The translations under genes and the position numbers were made by a program. The notes under the pieces are model-generated. The model searched no databases. It was not told the origin of the DNA and worked only from the letters and a program-made list of their open reading frames with translations. Below are positions 49,187 to 58,927 of a DNA stretch of 64,000 bases, piece after piece. Source of the DNA: an uncultured Acidimicrobiales bacterium (GTDB lineage Bacteria; Actinomycetota; Acidimicrobiia; Acidimicrobiales; CATQHL01); NCBI GenBank assembly GCA_958295925.1, contig CATQHL010000001.1:1067931-1131930 (forward strand), written 5' to 3'. Each line of letters starts with the position of its first letter. Position 1 is the first letter of the stretch.

Positions 49187-49393
49187 TTGGCTTTCTTCAG
49201 TAACTACCTGGCCCCAGCCCTGATCATCCTCCTCTGCCTCGGGGTCATGACGCTTTTGACGTTGCGAAGGATTCGGAAGCTGCACGTAAGCAACCTGGAC
49301 GGGGAAGACAACCTGGACGGGGAAGAGGTAACGACCACCACAGGGAATTGGGAACCGAACTGGATCAAGAACTGGGACTCTCGCAGAGACTGA
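49187..49393 (+). CDS. Small single-pass membrane protein
   Basis: 68 aa from TTG 49187 (GGGCGGA upstream). One hydrophobic segment (APALIILLCLGVMTLLTL), a basic RRIRK stop-transfer, then an acidic tail with a tandem 18-bp duplication encoding NLDGE twice (near 49298-49330). It follows the LysM genes by 41 bp and may belong to their transcript. No family recognised. Confidence 0.55.
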   Translation: MAFFSNYLAPALIILLCLGVMTLLTLRRIRKLHVSNLDGEDNLDGEEVTTTTGNWEPNWIKNWDSRRD

Positions 49394-49422
49394 AGGCAGG
49401 CACGTAGAACAAACACTGCGGG

Positions 49423-50808
49423 CTATTCGGATTCCAGAAACGTTTCTGCGACCACCGTTGCGATGGCTCTCATTCCTTCCTCATTGGGGTGGATGCAGTC
49501 CAGAGTGCTGACCCAGGTGCCCTCGGTTTCCTCGATCGAGCAGTACGCGCTCACTTGAACTCCGAGGATGTCCTCGACCGGATCGCGCACCCAACTCGGC
49601 CCGAAAGAAGTGCCAGCCTCATGGCCCTCGAATAGTGCGGAGAGATCGGCGACCTTCACGCTCGGGAACGCGGCGGCGGCGTAGGCGATCGCCTCGTTGA
49701 GTTTTTGTAACAACTCATCAGCCGCAGCCGTGAAACACTGCCCTTCGCATCCCTCCAGGCCCAGCGGGGAAACCGCCGTCGGGTTGAAGTAGTTGGTCAC
49801 CACTATTTCCGCGTCGGTCTTTGCGGTCAACTGCTCTAGAAGGTAGCCCACCCCCCCACGCAGCTGATCGATCCTCCTGTTCATCTCCAAGTCATCCACC
49901 TCCCCTCCGGGAAACATCAAGCCTGACAGGTTGGTCACGCCCAGGTCGTTGGCGCCTACTGTCAGAACCACGAAGCCAGGGTTGACCCGCACCGCCCAGT
50001 CCAGCTGGCTCCAGCCTTCACCGCTCCAGTCTTCACCGACCTCGTCGGCTCCGTCCGGCCGGGGCACCACGTCCTCCCACACTTGAGAAGACCGGGTGCC
50101 AGTGCAGGCGGCCAAGACCACCTGATCTCCAGACTGCGCCCTGCCCGCTTTTTTAAGCGCCTCCAGCACCAACTTCGGATAAGCGGATTTGGGGCCTCTG
50201 AAACAGAGGTCGCCTCTGAGAAAATCCCTCCATTCCAAACCGAACCCTGCTGCTATGGAGTCCCCCAGCGCCACCAAGGCGTCAGGATGAGCGCTGTGGC
50301 GTGACCTGAACACGACCTCGGCTGTGACGCTTGCCCCACCGTCGTCGACAGCGGTCACCTCCGCTTCCCACTCCCCTGCGACGGCGGGCGACCACTCGAA
50401 ACCTCCGATGTCTCCGGACTCCTCATCCTGAAGCAGGCCGGGGGGCGGCGTCGACAAGACGACTCTGACTACTTCGCCGTCGGGATCGACGGCCTCGATC
50501 GCCGATAAGAGTTCCTCACCCACGAATGCGGTGACCGACTCGGTTCTAATCTCCGGCGGCAGGTTCGATGGCGGCAGGCCCGTCGTGGGTGCCTGGCCTT
50601 GCGGGGAAGGGGAATCCGAATCGTCTGCGACATCCTCCCCTGAGCAGCTGAACCCCGCAACGATCACGAGCACCGAGCAGGAGATCAGGAACGCCTCGGG
50701 CAGACTGGCGCACTTCCGCTTGCCAGGATGGGGGGAATCGAGGTCGCTCACTACCCGGATCAGGGTACCCAACGGAGCCCCCCACTGCCCCGAAGAAGCC
50801 AAGACCAC
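49423..50808 (-). CDS. Secreted SGNH/GDSL hydrolase lipoprotein with Ig-like domain
   Basis: 461 aa. Signal sequence and lipobox AGFSC lead to a spacer and an Ig/cadherin-like domain (about 85-165, DPDGEVVRVVLSTPPPG). The SGNH hydrolase follows: block I ALGDSIAAG, Gly-type contacts in CTGTRSSQVW, block III VGANDLG and block V DCIHPNEEG (Ser, Asn, Asp/His catalytic set). Likely an extracellular lipase/esterase acting on lipids or wall esters. GTG 50808 gives a long n-region; GTG 50751 is equally plausible. Confidence 0.85.
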   Translation of the reverse strand: MVLASSGQWGAPLGTLIRVVSDLDSPHPGKRKCASLPEAFLISCSVLVIVAGFSCSGEDVADDSDSPSPQGQAPTTGLPPSNLPPEIRTESVTAFVGEELLSAIEAVDPDGEVVRVVLSTPPPGLLQDEESGDIGGFEWSPAVAGEWEAEVTAVDDGGASVTAEVVFRSRHSAHPDALVALGDSIAAGFGLEWRDFLRGDLCFRGPKSAYPKLVLEALKKAGRAQSGDQVVLAACTGTRSSQVWEDVVPRPDGADEVGEDWSGEGWSQLDWAVRVNPGFVVLTVGANDLGVTNLSGLMFPGGEVDDLEMNRRIDQLRGGVGYLLEQLTAKTDAEIVVTNYFNPTAVSPLGLEGCEGQCFTAAADELLQKLNEAIAYAAAAFPSVKVADLSALFEGHEAGTSFGPSWVRDPVEDILGVQVSAYCSIEETEGTWVSTLDCIHPNEEGMRAIATVVAETFLESE

Positions 50809-50924
50809 GCACTGGGCATCGTTCCAGTGGGGTTGGGAATGAGACTCCGGCTAATACACTCTTTCGGGTTAATGGACTGAGCGCCAGTGACCTTTAGACA
50901 AGGAAATCAAGACCAAGGAGAGAA

Positions 50925-51557
50925 ATGGCAATTCAGCTAGGCGACGTAGCCCCGAACTTCACCGCAGACACCACTGAAGGCTCTATTGAATTCCACAAAT
51001 GGAAAGAGGGCAGCTGGGCCGTCCTCTTCTCTCACCCCAAAGACTTCACCCCAGTCTGCACAACCGAACTCGGTTACACCGCCAAGTTACGCGACGAGTT
51101 TGCCGCGCGGAACGTGAAGGTCGTGGGGCTTTCCTGCGACTCAGTGGAAGATCACCGGGCATGGTCGGAGGACATCAGAGACACGCAGGGGATCTATCCC
51201 AACTTCCCGATGATCGGCGACCCTGACGCAGAGGTCGCCAACCTCTACGGGATGATCCACCCAAATGCAAGCGACACCATGACCGTGCGTTCCGTGTTCG
51301 TGATCGGCCCCGACAATCTGCTGAAGCTCAGCATCACTTACCCGGCGAGCACCGGGCGCAACTTTGACGAGGTGTTGCGCGTGGTGGATTCCCTGCAGCT
51401 CACCGCCAAGCACAAGGTAGCCACACCCGTGAACTGGAAGCAGGGCGAAGACGTGATCATCGTTCCCGCCGTGAGCAACGAGGAAGCCGCTGAGAGGTTC
51501 CCCGATGGCTGGGACGAGCAGAAGCCCTACCTTCGAGTGGTGCCCCAGCCCAGCTAG
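50925..51557 (+). CDS. 1-Cys peroxiredoxin (Prx6 type)
   Basis: 210 aa; reduces peroxides. Peroxidatic Cys in DFTPVCTTELG (about 41-51), with the Prx6-type SHPKDF before it, and RSVFVIGPD, PATTGRNFDE-like PASTGRNFDE and VATPVNWK in the C-terminal half. No resolving Cys in the AhpC C-terminal position, so 1-Cys chemistry. AAGGAGAG precedes the ATG. Next to the ABC exporter but separately started. Confidence 0.95.
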   Translation: MAIQLGDVAPNFTADTTEGSIEFHKWKEGSWAVLFSHPKDFTPVCTTELGYTAKLRDEFAARNVKVVGLSCDSVEDHRAWSEDIRDTQGIYPNFPMIGDPDAEVANLYGMIHPNASDTMTVRSVFVIGPDNLLKLSITYPASTGRNFDEVLRVVDSLQLTAKHKVATPVNWKQGEDVIIVPAVSNEEAAERFPDGWDEQKPYLRVVPQPS

Positions 51558-51630
51558 CACAAGTTCCCCACCTACCCTCGTTCGAGCCCTTCCCTTAGCA
51601 ACAGCGCAGACGCGCTTTGTCGCATTTACT

Positions 51631-52383
51631 TTGAGTACGCAACCGCCCACACACTCAAACGGCGTAGCCGCACGTGCAGTGGACGCAGTGAAGGTCTACG
51701 GCAGCGGGGACATGGAGGTAAGGGCGCTCGACGGGGTGAACGTGGAGTTCGAGCGAGGGAAGTTGTCGGCAATCATGGGGCCTTCAGGTTCAGGGAAGTC
51801 AACGCTCATGCACTGCATGGCGGGTCTCGACAACTTGACAAGCGGCCAGACCTTCATTGGCGACAGCGAACTCGGGCTTCTGAACGAACGATCCCTCACG
51901 CTGCTGCGCCGCAGGAATGTGGGGTTCATCTTCCAGGCATACAACTTGATCCCCACCCTCAATGCGAGCGAGAACATGACCCTTCCCCTGGCCCTCGGAG
52001 GTCAGGAACCCGACACGGAATGGTTAGAGCGGGTAGTGGGGATCGTAAAGCTGGGAGACCGCCTGAACCATCGCCCAAAGGAACTTTCGGGAGGGCAGCA
52101 GCAGCGAGTAGCGGTGGCGAGAGCTCTCGTGTGCAAGCCTGAGATCATCTTCGCGGACGAACCCACGGGGAATCTTGACTCACGGGCCGGGGCGGAGATC
52201 CTGGAGTTCATGCGCAGCACCACTGATGAACTCGGGCAAACAATCGTTCTAGTCACGCACGATGCCGTGGCCGCCAGTTACAGCGACAGGGTGGTCTTCC
52301 TTGCGGACGGCAAGATCGTCGACGAGCTGCATAATCCAAGCGTCGAGGCGCTGCTTGACAGGACGAAGACGCTTGGAGACTGA
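51631..52383 (+). CDS. ABC transporter ATPase (MacB/LolD type)
   Basis: 250 aa from TTG 51631. Walker A GPSGSGKST, Q-loop Q in FQAYNLIPTL, signature LSGGQQQRVA, Walker B IIFADEPTG and the His-switch VTHD: a complete MacB/LolD-type ATPase. The start is uncertain because no ribosome site is seen and the frame is open upstream into the peroxiredoxin gene. It precedes its permease by 75 bp. Confidence 0.93.
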   Translation: MSTQPPTHSNGVAARAVDAVKVYGSGDMEVRALDGVNVEFERGKLSAIMGPSGSGKSTLMHCMAGLDNLTSGQTFIGDSELGLLNERSLTLLRRRNVGFIFQAYNLIPTLNASENMTLPLALGGQEPDTEWLERVVGIVKLGDRLNHRPKELSGGQQQRVAVARALVCKPEIIFADEPTGNLDSRAGAEILEFMRSTTDELGQTIVLVTHDAVAASYSDRVVFLADGKIVDELHNPSVEALLDRTKTLGD

Positions 52384-52458
52384 CTCAGGGAGTCACTCAG
52401 ACACAAGCTCCCGCTCGGTGGCGCTTATTTCAAGTCAACGTGGAAAGGTCACAGCGTC

Positions 52459-55161
52459 GTGAACCTGCTGCGTCTCAGCCTCAAGAACATCTTCGGTAAG
52501 AAAACCCTGTTCCTCGGCACCGTGCTGAGCGTGGTGATGGCGGTGTCCTTCGTAGTGGGCGTGTTCATCACCACTGACAGCATGCGCGCCGCCTTTGGAA
52601 ACCTCGCCGAGGAGATCGCAGGGCAGATCGACCTCCGAGTTCGCACAAAAAACCCGTTCGGGGATCGCCTCAACGCCCCCACCGTCGACCCTGCGATCGT
52701 AGAGGAAGTACGTGAAGTAGACGGTGTGCTAGCCGCCGACGGTCAGGTCTTCGCGTTTATAGCGGGTCTCCTCATCGATGGCGAGCCCGTCTCCTCAAGC
52801 AATGCCCCGACGATAGCGCAGAGCTGGCCCGAGGAAGGCACTGTCTCCACGCTGACGCTGGTGGACGGTCGCAAGCCTGTCAAGGGTGAGTTCACCCTGG
52901 ACACGGGCACCTTTGATAATCAAGGTCTCGTAATCGGCGACACCTACGAGGTATCCCTGCCCGGCGGGACTCGTGAGCTGATCCTTTCGGGAACGATGTT
53001 CTTCGGCACCGACGAGGAAAACGTGTTTGGTGCGCAGATATTGGGATTCAGCCTCGAGTCCTCCACGGAACTCCTCAACGACGGGGAAGGCTGGAACGAG
53101 ATTCTGGTGAACGTGGAGTCGGGCTACGACACCGAGTCCGTGCGAGAGGCCATCGCCGGAATTCTGAATCAGGACACAATCGAAGTAATCACCGTGGAAG
53201 AAGCCGCCGACGAGCAGCGGGAGAACTTCAACTCGTTTCTGAACATCTTTCAGAACATCCTGCTGGCATTCGCGCTCATCACCCTGGTGGTGTCGGCTTT
53301 TCTGGTAAACAACGTTTTCTCGATCATCACAGGGCAAAGAATCAGGGAACTGGGCCTCCTGCGGGCCCTGGGCGCCACCGGTAATCAGATTTCCAGAATG
53401 GTGCTGGGAGAATCCGCCGCAGTGGGCGTGCTCGCCACCGGCCTCGGGCTGGCAGGGGGCATCGGCATTTCAGCCCTTCTTCGACTGGTGTTCAACACGC
53501 AGGGGGGCAATCTCCCAATCGACCCGACCTCATTGGCGTCGCGAACGATTCTGGTGGCCGTGGCGGTCGGGGTGGGGGCAACGATCCTGGCAGCCCTCTC
53601 GCCCGCGTTCAAGGCCAGAAGCGTGACGCCGATGGCGGCCATCAGCGAGGAAGTGAGGTTGGGGGAGGCCCGGCCGAGAAGACGTCCGCTGGTGGGAACC
53701 ACACTGTTGGCAGCGGCGATCGTGTTGTTGATAGCGGGGCTCTGGGTGAGGGACTGGCAAGGCCTCATCCTCTTTTCCCTGCTCTCGAGCTGTGCCGCGT
53801 TCTTCGGAGGACGTCGCCTGGCGCCTTGGGTGGGGCGACTTTCCATGCTGGCGGTGGCGGCGGTGCTGCTCGTTGCCCCTGCAGTGGCGGAGTGGAGCAC
53901 CACCAAACTCCTGGTCTCGCTTTCAATCGGAGCCTTGATGGCGTTCGTCGGAATCAACATGACCAGCCCGATGTTTGCGCGCCCCCTGGCGCTGGGCCTG
54001 GGAAAGCCGTTCGCAGTCGCCGATGGAATTACCGGAGAGCTTTCACGCCAGAACGCCTCACGCAGCCCTCGAAGAACCTCCACCACCGCCGCCGCCTTGA
54101 TGATTGGGCTGGCCCTTGTGGTGACCGTGGGAATCGTGGCGGCCTCAATGCGCGCCACATTCACCGAAGTGATCGACGAGCAGATAAGCGCTGACTGGTT
54201 TATGAGCGGCAGTGGCAACAACGAAAACGGGACCATTGGCCCTCAGTTCGCCGAAGACCTGGCAGTGCTTCCAGAGACGCGCTCTGTCGCCTCATATCGC
54301 TTCCAAAGCGGGGCCTTCCGCACGGGAGATGATGAGGTTCACGCACTGATGGCCACCAATGCCTCGGAAATAGGCCAACACCTTGACTTGGACCTGATCG
54401 CCGGGACGGTGGAGGACTTGCCCCCCAACGGCGTCCTGGTCTCGCAGGACACCGCCGTAAGCCTCAACCTGAATCCAGGCGACGACGTGGAGGCGGAGCT
54501 CGTAGACGGAAGAAGCGTTACTTGGAAGGTTGCAGGGATTTACGAGGACGAAGCCATCGTGGGGTCGTGGCTCACTTCGCTGACCAGTTTCAGTCGTTAC
54601 TTCCCCTTCGTCAACCAAGACCTCTACGTCTCCGTCCTCACTGCCGAAGGTGTCTCTGAAGAAGACGCCCGGGAGGCCATCGAAAAAGTTGCCGAGCCGT
54701 TCCCGCTTGTAGAGGTGCGGACAAAGGCCGAGTTCCGCGACTCGCAGACGAACCAGATCAACCAGGCACTTCTGTTCGTAAACATCTTTTTGGGGCTGGC
54801 GCTGGTGATCGCCATCCTTGGAATCGTGGCCACGCTTGCACTGTCGGTGTTCGAGCGGACTCGTGAGCTTGGACTCCTGAGGGCGGTGGGAATGACGGCC
54901 GGGCAACTACGTCGCATGGTTTGCTGGGAAGGGGTGATCGTGGCGGTCTTCGGCGGGCTGCTGGGAACAGCGTTGGGTGTGGTGTTCGGGACTCTCACGA
55001 CGCGCATTATCCCCGACTCCGTGGTCAACACCCTTCAGTTCCCGGTGGGTCAGCTGATTCTTTACCTTGTCCTCGCAGGGGTGGCGGGCTTGGCCAGTGG
55101 GGTGCTTCCCGCAATCTGGGCCGGGCGCATGAAGGTGTTGGACGCCATCTCCTACGAGTAG
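52459..55161 (+). CDS. FtsX-like ABC exporter permease (MacB family)
   Basis: 900 aa. An N-terminal helix (about 16-37), a large external MacB-like domain (about 40-260), then FtsX-type helices around 272-294, 325-350 and 370-395, a middle hydrophobic block (about 415-490), a second external domain and a second FtsX unit (about 775-895). GTG start with GGAAAGG upstream. With the ATPase it forms a mechanotransmission-type exporter, probably for lipids, lipoproteins or peptides; substrate unknown. Confidence 0.93.
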   Translation: MNLLRLSLKNIFGKKTLFLGTVLSVVMAVSFVVGVFITTDSMRAAFGNLAEEIAGQIDLRVRTKNPFGDRLNAPTVDPAIVEEVREVDGVLAADGQVFAFIAGLLIDGEPVSSSNAPTIAQSWPEEGTVSTLTLVDGRKPVKGEFTLDTGTFDNQGLVIGDTYEVSLPGGTRELILSGTMFFGTDEENVFGAQILGFSLESSTELLNDGEGWNEILVNVESGYDTESVREAIAGILNQDTIEVITVEEAADEQRENFNSFLNIFQNILLAFALITLVVSAFLVNNVFSIITGQRIRELGLLRALGATGNQISRMVLGESAAVGVLATGLGLAGGIGISALLRLVFNTQGGNLPIDPTSLASRTILVAVAVGVGATILAALSPAFKARSVTPMAAISEEVRLGEARPRRRPLVGTTLLAAAIVLLIAGLWVRDWQGLILFSLLSSCAAFFGGRRLAPWVGRLSMLAVAAVLLVAPAVAEWSTTKLLVSLSIGALMAFVGINMTSPMFARPLALGLGKPFAVADGITGELSRQNASRSPRRTSTTAAALMIGLALVVTVGIVAASMRATFTEVIDEQISADWFMSGSGNNENGTIGPQFAEDLAVLPETRSVASYRFQSGAFRTGDDEVHALMATNASEIGQHLDLDLIAGTVEDLPPNGVLVSQDTAVSLNLNPGDDVEAELVDGRSVTWKVAGIYEDEAIVGSWLTSLTSFSRYFPFVNQDLYVSVLTAEGVSEEDAREAIEKVAEPFPLVEVRTKAEFRDSQTNQINQALLFVNIFLGLALVIAILGIVATLALSVFERTRELGLLRAVGMTAGQLRRMVCWEGVIVAVFGGLLGTALGVVFGTLTTRIIPDSVVNTLQFPVGQLILYLVLAGVAGLASGVLPAIWAGRMKVLDAISYE

Positions 55162-55221
55162 TGCTGATACGCGCAGTTTTGCGTGCAAGCAATCCTTGTG
55201 CGGATGCTCTACAATCCAAGC

Positions 55222-55941
55222 ATGGCAAACTTCAAGTCACGCGAGTACCACCCGGCATTTGAGGAGTACTGCGAGACCATCTTCGAGCTCGACGAAGACG
55301 ACTTGGAGGTGATTCAGGCACGCATAGCGGAAAGAATGAAGATCTCCCGACCTGCGGTCTCCTCCATGATCCGACGCATGCAAGATCAGGGCCTGCTTGA
55401 GAAGAAACCTCAGATTCGTCTTACCCGCGACGGGCTTGACTTGGCCGAACAGGTCGTAAGACGCCATCGGCTGGCTGAGCGCTTCCTCACCGACATTCTG
55501 GGGTTGGCTTGGGCGGAGGCCCACGACGAGGCCGGCAAGTGGGAGCACATCATTTCCCCGCAGGTGGAGGAGTCGATGACCCGGCTCCTTGACAATCCGA
55601 CGACCTGCCCGCACGGCAACCCGATTCCAGGAGCCGGATACTCACCTCCGGATATCATCCTGCCTCTGGACAAAATCCCCGCGGGAAAGGCGTTCACGGT
55701 TATCCGCATCCCTGAAGAGCTTGAGTTCGCCAATGGCATGCTCAAGTATTTGGAGGACGCCTCGGTCATACCGGGGCACATCGGCATTATCGACTCCATC
55801 CCTGAGGCAGGATCCGAAGACGACACCATAATCAGGATCGCCGGAGGAGTCGTGAGCCTCGACTTCTACGCAGCCTCCCGAGTACTGGTCACGCCGCTGC
55901 CCATCGAAAGCCAGACTTACGAAAGCCTGCAGAAAGTCTGA
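55222..55941 (+). CDS. DtxR/MntR-family metal-dependent repressor
   Basis: 239 aa from ATG 55222. N-terminal winged helix (YCETIFELDEDD...ISRPAVSSMIRRMQDQGLL, about 11-60), a dimerisation domain with metal-ligand candidates (ERFLTDILG...W, CPHGNPIPG containing Cys/His) and a C-terminal FeoA/SH3-like domain. DtxR-type proteins repress uptake genes when Fe2+ or Mn2+ is plentiful. It converges on the Fbp operon, which it could control; I found no convincing operator by eye. Confidence 0.92.
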   Translation: MANFKSREYHPAFEEYCETIFELDEDDLEVIQARIAERMKISRPAVSSMIRRMQDQGLLEKKPQIRLTRDGLDLAEQVVRRHRLAERFLTDILGLAWAEAHDEAGKWEHIISPQVEESMTRLLDNPTTCPHGNPIPGAGYSPPDIILPLDKIPAGKAFTVIRIPEELEFANGMLKYLEDASVIPGHIGIIDSIPEAGSEDDTIIRIAGGVVSLDFYAASRVLVTPLPIESQTYESLQKV

Positions 55942-56076
55942 GTGGACTTTCAGGCAGACCCTCGGGCGTACAGGTAAGCCTGCCCCGGTCGAATCCGAAA
56001 TCCAAATCCAGGTGCCGGGCTGTCCGGCCACTGTCGGGATTCGGCAAAATGCATGGATTCCGACTCTCTGAAATGT

Positions 56077-57687
56077 TCAGGTTGAGTGCCCGAATCTGTA
56101 GCGCCGAATCACCAACAACCAGGTGAGAAGGCCCGACGCCGCCACAAGCACCAGGGATTCCACCCCTGCCTGGGCTAACGAAAGCGTCTCGGTGGAATCC
56201 CATATCTCCGACGACAGCATTGACAGCCCCGTCGGTGCCGCAAGAAGCGTCAGAGGCAGTTCTTTCATCACCGACAGCAGCACAATCCCGCCTGCCGCCG
56301 CCAGGGAAGGCGTCATCAGCAGCAGCTCGATGGAGACGAAGCGTCGAATTCTTCGAGCGCCCAGCATTCGGGCGGCTTCCGTGAATCGGACCGGGGCAGT
56401 CGTCACCGCGACCTGTGCAGCCTGATTCGCCTGAGAGCCGAACAACAGCACATACCCGCCAATGAGCAGTGGATACGACTGGTAAATCTGTTCCGAGAAA
56501 GGCATTCGGAGCGCCCAGAACACAAGCGCAAGCGCCACCACCACCCCTGGCAAGGCAAAGTTGACCCCGGCAAGAACACCGGTCGCCTTCGCCAGACTGC
56601 TCCGGTTTCGGATTGACTGCCAAGCCACGGGAAGGACGACAGCAACGCAAACAACTGCCGCAGTTGCGCTGACCAGCACTGTGGACAGCGTCGCCTGCGC
56701 CAGGCTGGAGAGGTCCATGGCGACAACGCCTACGTCTCTTCCGAGATTGACCAGTCCACGCATCATCCAGAAGCCCAGGGAAGCCAGGGGGGCCGCCAGG
56801 CTGAAGAGCATGAACGCTGCCACGCCCCCGAGAGCTGCCCAGCGGAGTCGTCCCAGGGCCTGCATCTGCCCGAAGCGCCTGGGCGCCTCCTCTTTAGCGG
56901 GGTCCCCGGCTCGTCGCTGCAGCCTTCTCTCCCCGGCTACCACCACCAGGGCCGCCAACCCCAGCACCAAGGCGTGCGCCACCGAAGTCGGCCGATCGAA
57001 CAGCCTGTTGGTGAAGATGGAGCGCGTGAGCGTCTCGTAGCGAAGAAGGTCTACAGCACCGAAATCGGAGAGGGTGTAGAGAAAGACGAGCAGGCTGCCC
57101 GCAGTAATGGCGTGCCACGCCGACGGCAGAACCACCGTCGCGAACACCGAGGTCGGCCGCCTGCCCAGCATGCGCGCCGCCTCCTCCTTTGACGAATCAA
57201 GGCTCAGCAGGCGGGCATAGGTCGGAAGATAAACGTAGGGGTAGGTAAACAGGGTGAGCGTCAGCCACGCCCCCCAGAAACCAGCGAGTTGAGGGAGTTC
57301 GCTCACCCCCAGCGGAGAGAGGAGGCTCTCAGCCAGGCCCCCTCTTGCGAGGAGTGCGATAAGCGCCGTGGCCCCAACGAAAGAAGGGATTACAAGAGGG
57401 AGCGGCGCAAGCACCGCCCAGGCTCTTCTGCCTGGAAGGTCGGTGCGTGCCACAAGCCAAGCCAGGGCCGTGCCCACCACCATCGCCGAGGCTGTAACCG
57501 TGGTTGCCAGGAGAAGGGAGTTGCCCAAAGGCCTCCAGAGGCGATTACTGCCCAGCAATTCGGCGAAATCCGGGCGCAGGCGGATGTTCTCGTAGATCAA
57601 ATACCCCAGCGGGCCAAGAAATGCCAGCCCCACTAGGAGGATCCAGAACCCCTGCAGTCGTCTGAACACGCCGGAAGCGGTTTTCAC
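56077..57687 (-). CDS. fbpB: Ferric iron ABC transporter permease (FbpB type)
   Basis: 536 aa with two BPD-transporter repeats and about 12 membrane helices, the fused FbpB form. EAA-like loops are visible around EEAARMLGRRPTSVF and TEAARMLGARRIRRFVSIEL, the contacts for the ATPase. Third gene of the operon, 68 bp after the binding protein. Confidence 0.92.
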   Translation of the reverse strand: MKTASGVFRRLQGFWILLVGLAFLGPLGYLIYENIRLRPDFAELLGSNRLWRPLGNSLLLATTVTASAMVVGTALAWLVARTDLPGRRAWAVLAPLPLVIPSFVGATALIALLARGGLAESLLSPLGVSELPQLAGFWGAWLTLTLFTYPYVYLPTYARLLSLDSSKEEAARMLGRRPTSVFATVVLPSAWHAITAGSLLVFLYTLSDFGAVDLLRYETLTRSIFTNRLFDRPTSVAHALVLGLAALVVVAGERRLQRRAGDPAKEEAPRRFGQMQALGRLRWAALGGVAAFMLFSLAAPLASLGFWMMRGLVNLGRDVGVVAMDLSSLAQATLSTVLVSATAAVVCVAVVLPVAWQSIRNRSSLAKATGVLAGVNFALPGVVVALALVFWALRMPFSEQIYQSYPLLIGGYVLLFGSQANQAAQVAVTTAPVRFTEAARMLGARRIRRFVSIELLLMTPSLAAAGGIVLLSVMKELPLTLLAAPTGLSMLSSEIWDSTETLSLAQAGVESLVLVAASGLLTWLLVIRRYRFGHST

Positions 57688-57755
57688 AATCGGATTCTAA
57701 GAATTCTCCGGCTCGTCTTAATGACTACGCATCGGGGAACCTTTCCGCTGGGAAA

Positions 57756-58886
57756 CTACCTGAATCCGCTCCGATCGATAAGATCCTGGGTCCCGGCAAG
57801 CCCGTCGGCCAACTCGGTGAAGTGGAGCGTCTGGGCGTCCTCTTCGCTGGGAAGGGGATGCAAGAATGCCGGTACGGCCAAGTGCAGCTTCACCGGATAT
57901 TCACGCGTCTTCTTGAAGTAGTACTCCTGGGCGCCCTCTGAAAGCATGAACTCAATGAAAGCCTTCGGCGCTGCGTCGTTCAGGTCGCCGTCATCGAGGA
58001 TCCCCACGCCCGTTACGAGCACAGCCGAACCCAGGTCGTCATCGGCGAAGAGGTGGTTGTCTCCTGGAGCCCCAGGAGACTCGTCGCGGTAGCGCAGCAT
58101 GTAATAGTGGTTGACAAGGCCCATGTCGACCTCTCCGCGCACCACTGCGTCGACGATGGCGGAATTCTTGGCGTAAGTGGGAGAGTTGTTGGCCGCCATC
58201 CCCTCAAGCCACGCCAAAGTGGGGTCGTCGCCGATCTCCAGCCGCATCAGGGTTACGAAATCCTGGAATGAACTGTTGCCGGGAGCAATCGCAACCCGGC
58301 CGGCGAAGCGCGCATCTGTTAGTTCCAAGACCGAGGAGGGAAGTTCCTCGACATCCACCAATTCAGTGTTGTACACAAGCACCCTGCGTCTTCCACTCAA
58401 CCCTGCCCAGTCGCCGCCCTCGCCCTTGAATATCGCGGGTACGGCCTCAATAAGCTCATTGGGAAGCGGGGTGAGCAGTCCCTCGGTGCTCAGGTACTCA
58501 ATGGCACCCGGACTCTGAGAGATAAATACGTCGGCAGGAGTGGACTGTCCTTCGATTTCAATTAGCAGCGCCAAGTCGGTGGAATTGCCGTAGCGGACTT
58601 CCACATCCGCGCCGGTGCTTTCCACGAACTGTTGAATCAACGGGCCGATCAGTGCCTCGTTTCGTCCCGAGTAGACAGTAATTGACTGCCCTTCAATGCT
58701 GGGGCCGGAATAGATGACCTCGAAATCGGGACCGCTCGCTTCCGGTTCGTCAGAGTCGGGCGAATTCCGCGTCTCGAAGTAGCCCACGTCGTTGATGAGA
58801 ATGCTTCGAACCCCAAACAGTGCCCCCAGCACCAATGCGACCCCGACAATCAGGGAGAACGCAAATCGGAACCTGACGCTAGACAT
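57756..58886 (-). CDS. fbpA: Ferric iron-binding protein (FbpA type)
   Basis: 376 aa. An N-terminal membrane anchor (FSLIVGVALVLGALFGV) without a lipobox precedes a type II periplasmic-binding fold. ITVYSGRNEALIGP opens the domain as in FbpA, and NHYYMLRYR carries the adjacent tyrosines that bind Fe3+ in FbpA. GTDLALL-like NSTDLALL and GVGILDDG are also family-typical. Second gene of the operon. Confidence 0.92.
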   Translation of the reverse strand: MSSVRFRFAFSLIVGVALVLGALFGVRSILINDVGYFETRNSPDSDEPEASGPDFEVIYSGPSIEGQSITVYSGRNEALIGPLIQQFVESTGADVEVRYGNSTDLALLIEIEGQSTPADVFISQSPGAIEYLSTEGLLTPLPNELIEAVPAIFKGEGGDWAGLSGRRRVLVYNTELVDVEELPSSVLELTDARFAGRVAIAPGNSSFQDFVTLMRLEIGDDPTLAWLEGMAANNSPTYAKNSAIVDAVVRGEVDMGLVNHYYMLRYRDESPGAPGDNHLFADDDLGSAVLVTGVGILDDGDLNDAAPKAFIEFMLSEGAQEYYFKKTREYPVKLHLAVPAFLHPLPSEEDAQTLHFTELADGLAGTQDLIDRSGFR

Positions 58887-58927
58887 GTCCGCCGCTTCGC
58901 TCTTCGTCTGATTGCCCAGACGACCAA

